Origin: GWA1-39-11 sp964360265
Lineage (GTDB): Bacteria; Patescibacteriota; Microgenomatia; Levybacterales; GWA1-39-11
Assembly (NCBI GenBank): GCA_964360265.1
Contig: CAYHUY010000012.1
Coordinates: 1 to 23,045, forward strand
Length of the DNA stretch: 23,045 bases
Direction: 5' to 3'
The notes below the pieces were generated by a model. It did no database searches and was not told where the DNA came from. It worked only from the letters and a program-made list of their open reading frames with translations. The position numbers and the translations under genes were made by a program. Of this stretch, positions 1 to 5,473 are shown piece after piece. How positions within the stretch are numbered: position 1 is the stretch's first letter; each line of letters begins with the position of its first letter.

Positions 1-65
1 CGGGCGCCGTTTGTTTTACTCTCTCGCAATTCACAATACGCTCTTTAATTAGAAGCGGTGGGGAT

Positions 66-326
66 TTAGTTATTGATTCCAACTTGTTCTTCCAGTCTTT
101 TAAAGACTAATCGTGTATTTTCTCCAGTATTACTATCAAAAGCCCTTTTTATTAATGCGTAAAATCTTTTTTCAAGATACTCAGCTCCTATATCCGTTGG
201 TGCTCCGATAATTGCGATCGAGTTATCATGGGCCATAAGTATTGATGGCTTAAGGAATGTTAGGAAGACGGGCCTAGATATTTCAGGTTCGATTTTGTCT
301 AAAATGTCCTGCCAGAGATTTTCCAT
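66..326 (-). CDS. Free-standing DnaA domain I-like protein
   Basis: The 86-residue protein aligns by eye along its whole length with the N-terminal domain (domain I) of the replication initiator DnaA. It shows the LW...L..IEPEISRP start, the FLTFLKP segment (bacterial DnaA has F-x-x-W-[ML]-K/R here, so the usual Trp is Phe), a central strand, then EYLEKRF..LIK and TGE near residues 50-70. DnaA domain I mediates self-association and binding of helicase loaders and regulators. No AAA+ ATPase domain or DNA-binding domain IV follows: the stop at 66-68 comes directly after this domain and the remaining 65 bases show no DnaA-like continuation. It lies 23 nt downstream of the small coiled-coil gene and has no visible Shine-Dalgarno sequence. 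It could be a stand-alone adaptor that competes for DnaA partners, or a relic of a truncated dnaA. The domain assignment is fairly firm; the role is inferred. Confidence 0.72.
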   Translation of the reverse strand: MENLWQDILDKIEPEISRPVFLTFLKPSILMAHDNSIAIIGAPTDIGAEYLEKRFYALIKRAFDSNTGENTRLVFKRLEEQVGINN

Positions 327-349
327 ATGGAATTAATCAAAAAAAATAA

Positions 350-535
350 TTACGACGAGGAAATAATCCCGGCATCCTCTTCTAATCGTTCTATTCTTTG
401 CCTGAAATCTTCGTCTTGGCGCTCGATAATCATGTGAATAGCTTTTGTTTCCAAGATTAAACCATCTATTTTGTCCTCTATTGGTTCGAGAAGAACTTTT
501 ATTTTCGCGAGGTCATCTTTTGTCAACATAGACAT
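350..535 (-). CDS. Small hypothetical coiled-coil protein
   Basis: The 61-residue, highly charged protein starts MSMLTKDDLAKI and has regularly spaced hydrophobic residues (LLEPIEDKIDGLILETKAI, then RIERLEE), consistent with a short amphipathic helix or coiled coil. Small proteins with an xLTKDDL start and coiled-coil body are familiar hypothetical proteins in Patescibacteria. No enzymatic motif is present. A promoter-like TTGTAA-18-TATAGT lies immediately upstream. It ends 3 nt before the first ATG and 9 nt before the second (527-529), so the second ATG is a good alternative start. It is probably cotranscribed with the DnaA domain I-like gene downstream. Function unknown. Confidence 0.5.
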   Translation of the reverse strand: MSMLTKDDLAKIKVLLEPIEDKIDGLILETKAIHMIIERQDEDFRQRIERLEEDAGIISSS

Positions 536-538
536 TTA

Positions 539-568
539 ACTATATTGCATACGAAAGACTGTTTACAA
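539..568 (-). promoter_or_regulatory. Promoter of the small coiled-coil gene
   Basis: Read on the minus strand: TTGTAA (563-568), an 18-nt spacer and TATAGT (539-544). The -10 box ends 3 nt before ATG 533-535 and 9 nt before ATG 527-529, so the mRNA would be leaderless or nearly so. Confidence 0.45.
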
Positions 569-643
569 TAAGACATTTTATGTCAAACCATATCCGGAAG
601 GACGCGCATATTCACTCTATAATTAGGTGAATTAGGTTATTAG

Positions 644-652
644 TGGTATAAT
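644..652 (+). promoter_or_regulatory. Extended -10 promoter of the RRM/helicase operon
   Basis: TGG-TATAAT is a consensus extended -10 element, with only a weak -35 match (TTAGGT, 623-628). Transcription would start near 659, giving a leader of about 177 nt before the RRM gene. A second TATAAT at 618-623 has no recognisable -35 or TGn extension. Inferred from sequence only. Confidence 0.45.
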
Positions 653-658
653 GCAATT

Positions 659-835
659 AGTCGCAGATGGTATGCGAATACATTTGCTTATATTTTGAGC
701 GAGTTTACTAAAAGATAAAAGATACCTCATTTTTCTCACTTGTTTGTATCTTCTTCCCACATTAAACCACTTCAACTTTTGAGCAAATCTATTCGTATAC
801 CAAATCGATAATTTTTAAGAGAGGAGGAACAATAA
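659..835 (+). promoter_or_regulatory. Putative long structured 5' leader of the RRM/helicase operon
   Basis: This gene-free stretch holds a long imperfect inverted repeat. The left arm at 668-690 pairs with 780-802: in the 19-bp core (669-687 with 783-801) 18 positions pair, one as G-U, with a single C-C mismatch. A second stem, AAGATAC (719-725) with GTATCTT (746-752), lies inside. The long stem closes about 19 nt before the Shine-Dalgarno sequence GAGGAGG. A long folded leader ahead of RNA-remodelling proteins recalls cold-shock leaders such as that of cspA, but that is analogy. The repeat could instead be a pair of operator sites. The rest of the 536-835 gap holds only the two promoters and a 13-bp palindrome at 572-584. 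Confidence 0.5.
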
Positions 836-1093
836 ATGACAAATAAATTATTTATAGGAAGTCTTGAGTATTCAACAACTGACGCGCAACTGGAAGAACT
901 CTTTGCCACAATTGGAAAAGTAATATCCGCAAAAGTTATAACTGATAGAGATACAGGCGTAGGTAAAGGTTTTGGTTTTGTAGAAATGGAAACACCTGAA
1001 GTTGCAAAAGAAGCCATGGATAAACTTAACGGAACACAACTTAATGGCCGCTCAATTGCAGTAAAAGAAGCTACACCAAGACCAGAAAGATAA
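836..1093 (+). CDS. RNA-binding protein with a single RRM domain
   Basis: The 85-residue protein is one RNA recognition motif. RNP2 is LFIGSL (residues 5-10) and RNP1 is KGFGFVEM (44-51), with the aromatic residues that stack on RNA bases in place. The beta-alpha-beta-beta-alpha-beta order is complete and ends in a short basic tail (PRPER). In cyanobacteria and other bacteria such single-RRM proteins bind single-stranded RNA and are often cold-induced. A strong Shine-Dalgarno sequence GAGGAGG at 821-827 fixes the start at 836. The DEAD-box helicase begins 3 nt after the stop, so the pair is almost certainly one transcript and likely cooperates in RNA unfolding. The gene follows the structured leader described separately. 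Confidence 0.93.
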   Translation: MTNKLFIGSLEYSTTDAQLEELFATIGKVISAKVITDRDTGVGKGFGFVEMETPEVAKEAMDKLNGTQLNGRSIAVKEATPRPER

Positions 1094-1096
1094 GGC

Positions 1097-2263
1097 ATGT
1101 ATAATTCCAAACGGAGAAACCATAGCCATGGCAGACATGGTAATGGTTTCTATGTGAAAAAACTTGACCCGAACCTCTTTATTAAAAGAGCCAACGGAGT
1201 TAGCGTTCCTATTGAGCAAAACGCCTCAGGAGTGCAATTTTCCGAGTATAATATAGTGGCTAAATTAAAATACAACATTGCAAACCACGAGTACTCTGTT
1301 TCAACCGCAATCCAAGAAAACGCAATTCCGCAGATCCTTGCCGGGCACGACGTTATTGGTATTGCAAATACTGGAACCGGAAAAACTGCAGCCTTTTTAA
1401 TATCGCTTATTAATAAATCCTATCTTGATCGCAATCAAAGAGTTTTGATAGTTGTTCCCACTCGTGAACTTGCCGTGCAGATTGGTGAAGAATTTCAAAT
1501 CTTTGCAAAAGGGATGGACTTGGAAGCTGTGACAACCGTTGGAGGAGTAAATATTAGACGTCAAACTCATGCATTGAGGCATAGGCCACATTTTGTTATC
1601 GGTACTCCGGGAAGACTTAAGGACTTAATAGACAGGAGAGAACTGAATTTAATGCTTTTTCAAAATGTAGTTCTTGATGAAGTGGATCGAATGGTTGATA
1701 TCGGATTCATAAAAGACATAAAGTACCTTATTTCACTCTTGCCAAAAAATCGCCAATCATTATTTTTCTCAGCAACGGTGAACGGAAAAACGCAAGAAAT
1801 TCTACGAAGTTTTGTAACGAATCCTATAACCGTATCCGTAAAACAACAGGATACAGCAGAAAATATAGAACAGGATGTAGTACAAGTGCACGGTAACAGA
1901 CACAAAACAGATGTGCTGCATGACTTATTAATACAACCGGGATTTGACAAGGTTCTAATTTTTGGAAGAACAAAATGGGGAATGGAGAAGTTAATGCGTA
2001 CATTAGTTGAACGTGGTTTTAAAGCAGGCGCAATTCATGGTAATAAATCCCAGAATCAACGTCAACAAGCACTTGAGAATTTCAAAAATGGCGAGTTGCA
2101 AATATTAATTGCAACAGATGTTGCCTCACGCGGCCTTGACATTGAGGACGTAACCCATGTCATTAACTATGATACTCCCGCGTCATATGATGACTACATT
2201 CATAGAATAGGAAGAACGGGACGTGCCGGTAAAAGGGGCATTGCACTAACATTTGTGGAGTAA
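1097..2263 (+). CDS. DEAD-box family ATP-dependent RNA helicase (DEVD variant)
   Basis: A 388-residue two-domain helicase core. Motifs in order: Q-motif glutamine near residue 73 (AIQENAIPQIL), motif I ANTGTGKT (90-97), Ia PTRELA (121-126), Ib TPGRL (170-174), motif II DEVD (194-197) in place of DEAD, III SAT (225-227), V ATDVASRGLDIE (339-350), VI HRIGRTGRAG (369-378). It unwinds or remodels RNA duplexes using ATP and probably works with the adjacent RRM protein in ribosome assembly or mRNA unfolding. The first 60 residues form a basic, His/Arg-rich N-terminal extension. The protein ends about ten residues after motif VI, so it lacks the basic C-terminal tail that CsdA/DeaD or RhlE helicases use to bind RNA; the RRM protein could supply that in trans (inference). 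Confidence 0.93.
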   Translation: MYNSKRRNHSHGRHGNGFYVKKLDPNLFIKRANGVSVPIEQNASGVQFSEYNIVAKLKYNIANHEYSVSTAIQENAIPQILAGHDVIGIANTGTGKTAAFLISLINKSYLDRNQRVLIVVPTRELAVQIGEEFQIFAKGMDLEAVTTVGGVNIRRQTHALRHRPHFVIGTPGRLKDLIDRRELNLMLFQNVVLDEVDRMVDIGFIKDIKYLISLLPKNRQSLFFSATVNGKTQEILRSFVTNPITVSVKQQDTAENIEQDVVQVHGNRHKTDVLHDLLIQPGFDKVLIFGRTKWGMEKLMRTLVERGFKAGAIHGNKSQNQRQQALENFKNGELQILIATDVASRGLDIEDVTHVINYDTPASYDDYIHRIGRTGRAGKRGIALTFVE

Positions 2264-2269
2264 AACAAT

Positions 2270-3481
2270 ATGAACATTTTATTTATTAGTCCCAATTCTC
2301 CCTATGAGAGCATCGGAGGAATTGAGCGCTATATTACAAATCTTGTAAGTTTCTATAAGACTAGATCTGACTGTAAAATACACCTCGTATTGCCCACAAC
2401 AGGCAAAAGCAAAATTGAAAAAGAAGGAAACATAACCATTTATTATGATGATAATTTTTCAATACCTCGGGAGGCAGCGCGCCATCAAAAAGAAATTGCA
2501 AAAAATGCCCGATTGCTCTCTACCCTTGTAGGAAACATAATTGAGAATAAAAAGATTGACATTATTTGTGCCGAAAACCTCATATTCGGTCCTCCAGCAA
2601 TATATAGCTTGCTTCTTAATATGACTGCTTCCTTGCATAAAATCCCTTTAGTATTGAGGCTTCATTCGTTTGCAACTACAGATCTCCAGGTAGAACTCAT
2701 TAATCAACTTATGTGGAGTAAAATAAGTTGCGTAAGTCAGAGCGTTGCCGGTGACTGCTTTCAAAAAGGAACAGACATAGACATTCTATCTACACATTAC
2801 TTAGGAGTTAATTCCAATGATTTCAAGCCAAGCACAAGAAAAGCATATGATCTAAAAGCAAAATTGAATTTACCCAAAACCCGTAGGATTATTTTAACCG
2901 CCACCAGAATTATTCGGGGCAAAAAAAATATACTTCAGGAAAAAGGAATTATTAATTTAATCCAAGCATTCTCAAGACTCTCACCCAGATATCCCAATTT
3001 AGAGCTTCTTATTGCTATTGGTAAACCACCTGAAAACCTAACGGATGAATTTAATATTGCACATGAAATGCTTCAAGGATATATCAAACTTCATAACATT
3101 GAAGCGCACACAACGCTAAAAATGTTCAGATTAAATGAAATGCCTGATGTTTATAGGGGATCGGATATTTTTGTCTTGCCTTCCGAAAATGAAACATTCG
3201 GTCAGGTATTTATTGAAGCCATGAGTTGTGGATTGCCTGTGATTGGGACAAAAGTTGGAGGAATACCTGAGATAATCAGCGACTCCTATAATGGGTATTT
3301 GGTTGCGCCTAATGATGCAAGTATTCTTGCGCAGCGAATTGAAAAACTTATTAACGATAAAAAGTCACGCGATAAATTTATAAAAGCAGGTATAAAAACT
3401 GTGCAAAGTAATTTTACTTCAGAAAAACAATTGACAGAATTTCATAAAATGCTCGAGAAAGTTGTGACAGATAACCACTAA
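2270..3481 (+). CDS. Glycosyltransferase family 4 (GT-B fold)
   Basis: A 403-residue GT-B enzyme. The N-terminal Rossmann half opens with MNILFISPNSPYESIGGIERY, carrying the Gly-rich acceptor/donor loop of GT4 enzymes. The C-terminal half has the E-x7-E donor-binding motif (E308 and E316, in SENETFGQVFIEAM), followed by SCGLPVIGTKVGGIPEII. It should transfer a sugar from an activated nucleotide donor to a glycan or lipid acceptor at the cytoplasmic membrane face; donor and acceptor cannot be told from sequence. There is no membrane segment. It starts 6 nt after the helicase stop, with a weak GGAG across that stop, so it is probably the last gene of the RRM/helicase transcript despite the unrelated function. 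Confidence 0.88.
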   Translation: MNILFISPNSPYESIGGIERYITNLVSFYKTRSDCKIHLVLPTTGKSKIEKEGNITIYYDDNFSIPREAARHQKEIAKNARLLSTLVGNIIENKKIDIICAENLIFGPPAIYSLLLNMTASLHKIPLVLRLHSFATTDLQVELINQLMWSKISCVSQSVAGDCFQKGTDIDILSTHYLGVNSNDFKPSTRKAYDLKAKLNLPKTRRIILTATRIIRGKKNILQEKGIINLIQAFSRLSPRYPNLELLIAIGKPPENLTDEFNIAHEMLQGYIKLHNIEAHTTLKMFRLNEMPDVYRGSDIFVLPSENETFGQVFIEAMSCGLPVIGTKVGGIPEIISDSYNGYLVAPNDASILAQRIEKLINDKKSRDKFIKAGIKTVQSNFTSEKQLTEFHKMLEKVVTDNH

Positions 3482-3505
3482 AATTGAGTTATCCAAGACT
3501 TGTGG

Positions 3506-3534
3506 TTGACATATTAATCATCCTGTAATAAAAT
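3506..3534 (+). promoter_or_regulatory. Consensus promoter of the tandem csrA gene
   Basis: TTGACA (3506-3511), a 17-nt spacer and TAAAAT (3529-3534): one of the best sigma-70-type matches in the window. Expected start near 3541, leaving a leader of about 15 nt that contains TGAGG (3542-3546), a Shine-Dalgarno sequence 9 nt before the ATG. Confidence 0.75.
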
Positions 3535-3555
3535 TAACCCCTGAGGCTGGCTTCT

Positions 3556-3924
3556 ATGTTGGTTCTAACAAGAAAATCAGAACAAACAATATTAATTGGG
3601 GAGAATATTACCGTTGCCCTACTTGGCATTGATATAGACGGAGCTAAACTTGGGATCAGTGCTCCTGGCGATGTAATTATACACCGTGAAGAACTGGATC
3701 CCGAAGACATACCACTCATGATCCACGAAAGGCACGGGGGAATGTTGGTTCTACATAGACAAGCAGGAGAGGGCGTTGCAATTGGGGAGACTGTGTTTGT
3801 TAGGGTGCTCAAAATGCGTAGCCATCGAATTAAAGTAGGAATCGATGCTCCTTCCGATGTTAAAGTCGAAAGAGGAGAAAACACTAGTGAAGGCATACCG
3901 CGTAGATATAAAGAGAGGTTTTAA
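3556..3924 (+). CDS. csrA: Double CsrA: two fused CsrA units in one chain
   Basis: CsrA is normally a protein of about 60 residues that works as a homodimer, binding GGA motifs in mRNA leaders. This 122-residue protein contains two complete copies: MLVLTRK...IGE...GISAPGDVIIHREE (1-62) and MLVLHRQAGE..IGE...GIDAPSDVKVERGE (63-122). By eye about 24 of 60 positions agree, including the tails (EDIP..ER and EGIP..ER), so the whole unit was duplicated. The RNA-contacting arginine equivalent to E. coli R44 is kept in both copies (R44 and R106), as is R6 (R6 and R68). Copy 1 keeps the HREE signature but loses the GE after the first strand; copy 2 keeps GE but has ERGE. The likely product is a single-chain pseudo-dimer whose two RNA sites can diverge. 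A consensus promoter and Shine-Dalgarno sequence precede it. No fliW or flagellar gene is nearby. Confidence 0.9.
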   Translation: MLVLTRKSEQTILIGENITVALLGIDIDGAKLGISAPGDVIIHREELDPEDIPLMIHERHGGMLVLHRQAGEGVAIGETVFVRVLKMRSHRIKVGIDAPSDVKVERGENTSEGIPRRYKERF

Positions 3925-3994
3925 TAGCAGTTATCTTCCCTATATAAAATTATTCCGATTTTGTTTTCCTCAACATTTTGGTCCCAAAAAGGAC

Positions 3995-4000
3995 TATAAT
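3995..4000 (+). promoter_or_regulatory. -10 box of the Nudix-like gene (leaderless)
   Basis: Perfect TATAAT with exactly 6 nt between it and ATG 4007. No clear -35 or TGn extension. It supports starting the gene at 4007 instead of inside csrA. Confidence 0.45.
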
Positions 4001-4006
4001 GTATTT

Positions 4007-4381
4007 ATGGATGATAAAAATCATCTAAGCTTAATCCTCCTAACTTATAAAGGCAAGGTGCTCCTCATGCACAAAACAAATGGCCCTCGCGATGAAGAAA
4101 ATCACCCATGGTCTTTTATAGGCGAATCTCGCGAAAAAAAAGAATCCTTTGAAAACGCATTGGCAAGACGCGTAGAAAAAGAAATGGGCATAAAGATTGA
4201 GAACGTTGAATTTGTGTCAGAATCTTGTTATCACGCCAGACTAACGGACGAGAATGTAAACAACATACAACGGGCAGAAAACCAACTGCTTGATTTTTTT
4301 TCTCTTAAGGAATTAGATAAACTTTCTTTGTCAAAACTAACACAGCAATTCCTGTCTAAGCTCGACTCCCTCGTAATATAA
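4007..4381 (+). CDS. Nudix-like protein with a degenerate Nudix box
   Basis: With the start at 4007 the protein has 124 residues. The fold is recognisable: a first strand (LSLILLTYKGKVLLMHK), then HPWSFIGESREKKESFENALARR and VEKEMGI, which lines up with the Nudix signature WSFPGGxxExGExxxxALxREVxEExG. Nudix enzymes hydrolyse nucleoside diphosphates linked to another group, using the glutamates of REVxEE to bind metal. Here the second Gly of GG is Glu (E40) and REVxEE reads R-R-V-E-K-E, leaving one of the three glutamates (E59). Catalysis may be weakened or lost. The frame is open upstream to an ATG at 3845 within csrA, but that 54-residue extension looks unrelated, and a TATAAT box 6 nt before 4007 favours the shorter form. 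Neighbours give no clear substrate. Confidence 0.68.
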   Translation: MDDKNHLSLILLTYKGKVLLMHKTNGPRDEENHPWSFIGESREKKESFENALARRVEKEMGIKIENVEFVSESCYHARLTDENVNNIQRAENQLLDFFSLKELDKLSLSKLTQQFLSKLDSLVI

Positions 4382-4402
4382 ACTCGGCAGTTGCGGCTTT
4401 CG

Positions 4403-4411
4403 TGGTAAAAT
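4403..4411 (+). promoter_or_regulatory. Extended -10 promoter of the CoA fusion gene (leaderless)
   Basis: TGG-TAAAAT followed by exactly 6 nt and then ATG 4418, so transcription should begin at or next to the start codon. No convincing -35. The same TGGTAAAAT element precedes gltX. Confidence 0.55.
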
Positions 4412-4417
4412 ACCAGA

Positions 4418-5413
4418 ATGATTCAGTATAAACACGCTTTTTTGGGTGGGACTTTTGACAGGCTCCATCTTGGGCACAAATACTTTATTGACGTTGCGGT
4501 AAATCAGTCCGAACACATTTTTCTTGGACTCACTTCCGACTCGTTTTTAGGAAGAAGAGTTTATCGGAACCTGATTGAACCATATACTGTTCGTGAACGT
4601 AAATTAAAAGAATATCTAAAATCCCAAAATTATCTTAATAAAACAACCATAACGCGCCTCCAGGATATATATGGCCCTAGCATCTTACCTGAAACTTCCG
4701 GCGCGCTATTTGCGATTAATGAAAGCTTTGCAAATGCTCGCTTAATAAACAAGAAACGGAAAACAGTAGGATTACCGGAACTTAAAGTAATTATTGTTCC
4801 TATGGTTAAAAGCGATGATGGAGGATTTATTTCCTCCAAAAGAATAAGAGCCGGGGAGATTGATCGCGAGGGCCATTCTTATTTGAAACTATTCAACAAA
4901 CATCAAAAATTAATTTTGCCCGAAGATTTGAAAGAAGAACTTCGAAAAAAATTTGGGAAAATTCTAAAAAATAATGATGATTATAAGAATCTTAACAGTG
5001 CGTTCGTGATTACTGTTGGAGATATCACAACGGCCAACATGATCAAAAACGCAAAGATACCCAATGTAAGCATTTTTGATTTTAAAACAAACAGGAAAAA
5101 GATTACTGACCAAAATATACTCAAGCTTTTGCCAAAACCTAATGCAATGGTTCAAAATGCCCCAGGCACTATAGAAAAAGGCGCGGCTGATATAGTATAC
5201 TCTAAAATCCACGAATCCCTCAAAAGCAAGAATAAATATGCTATACAAGTTGAGGGAGAAGAAGACCTTCTTGCCCTCCCCTCAATACTTTTTTCACCAC
5301 TTAATTCTATGGTCGTTTATGGTCTCCACGATATAGGAGCAATCGCTGTAAGGGTTGGTGAAGATATAAAAGCCGACATAAAAGAAATTACAGCCAAGTT
5401 TAACAAACCATAA
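4418..5413 (+). CDS. Fused archaeal-type phosphopantetheine adenylyltransferase and GTP-dependent dephospho-CoA kinase
   Basis: The 331-residue protein joins two enzymes for the last two steps of CoA synthesis. Residues 1 to about 155 are a cytidylyltransferase-fold PPAT of the archaeal/eukaryotic type: GGTFDRLHLGH (10-20), GLTSD (37-41), PYTVRER (55-61), YGPS (85-88), ISSKRIRAGEID (138-149). This domain adenylates 4'-phosphopantetheine. Residues about 165-325 match DUF359, characterised in archaea as a GTP-dependent dephospho-CoA kinase: GDITTANMI (201-209), FDFKTNR (220-226), NAPGTIE (247-253), VEGEEDLLALP (278-288), VYGLHDIGAIAVRV (300-313). Typical bacteria use CoaD plus an ATP-dependent CoaE, and animal CoA synthase fuses PPAT to a CoaE-type kinase, so this combination is distinct. 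Transfer from archaea is a plausible inference. Domain assignments are strong; activity is unproven. Confidence 0.88.
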   Translation: MIQYKHAFLGGTFDRLHLGHKYFIDVAVNQSEHIFLGLTSDSFLGRRVYRNLIEPYTVRERKLKEYLKSQNYLNKTTITRLQDIYGPSILPETSGALFAINESFANARLINKKRKTVGLPELKVIIVPMVKSDDGGFISSKRIRAGEIDREGHSYLKLFNKHQKLILPEDLKEELRKKFGKILKNNDDYKNLNSAFVITVGDITTANMIKNAKIPNVSIFDFKTNRKKITDQNILKLLPKPNAMVQNAPGTIEKGAADIVYSKIHESLKSKNKYAIQVEGEEDLLALPSILFSPLNSMVVYGLHDIGAIAVRVGEDIKADIKEITAKFNKP

Positions 5414-5421
5414 AGGAGTTG

Positions 5422-5440
5422 ACCCCGATTTAATCGGGGT
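5422..5440. repeat. 19-bp palindrome overlapping the guaB promoter
   Basis: ACCCCGATT and AATCGGGGT are 9-bp arms around a single T. The palindrome is flanked by direct copies of GTTGAC (5418-5423 and 5439-5444), and its last base is the first T of the guaB -35 box. No T-tract follows it on the plus strand, so it is not a normal terminator for the upstream gene. It resembles the small REP-like palindromes scattered in Patescibacteria genomes (inference). Confidence 0.7.
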
Positions 5441-5468
5441 TGACAAAAAAAATACCTTTTGCTACACT
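5440..5468 (+). promoter_or_regulatory. Consensus promoter of guaB (leaderless)
   Basis: TTGACA (5440-5445), 17-nt spacer, TACACT (5463-5468). ATG 5474 begins 5 nt after the -10 box, so it coincides with the expected transcription start. The upstream in-frame ATG at 5459 lies within the promoter spacer and cannot be the start if this promoter is used. Confidence 0.75.
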
Positions 5469-5473
5469 TAATT

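Noticed and set aside
1..660. Replication origin near the DnaA-like gene.
   Set aside because: I see no cluster of DnaA boxes (TTATCCACA-like) and no other origin-associated gene; only isolated partial matches occur elsewhere, for example near 3488 and 5961.
669..801. The inverted repeat as ends of a small mobile element.
   Set aside because: The enclosed segment of about 95 bp has no coding capacity and no flanking target-site duplication is seen; a structured leader or operator pair is more economical.
3845..4006. An upstream start for the Nudix-like gene, overlapping csrA by 80 nt.
   Set aside because: The extra 54 residues show no Nudix-like sequence, csrA is clearly coding in the other frame, and a perfect TATAAT lies 6 nt before ATG 4007.
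5418..5445. The palindrome before guaB as a terminator of the CoA fusion gene.
   Set aside because: It is followed by an A-run, not a T-tract, on the plus strand, and its end overlaps the guaB -35 box.
5459..5473. Upstream ATG for guaB.
   Set aside because: It lies inside the spacer of a consensus promoter, so it would not be transcribed from that promoter; IMPDH-like sequence also begins only after residue 6.
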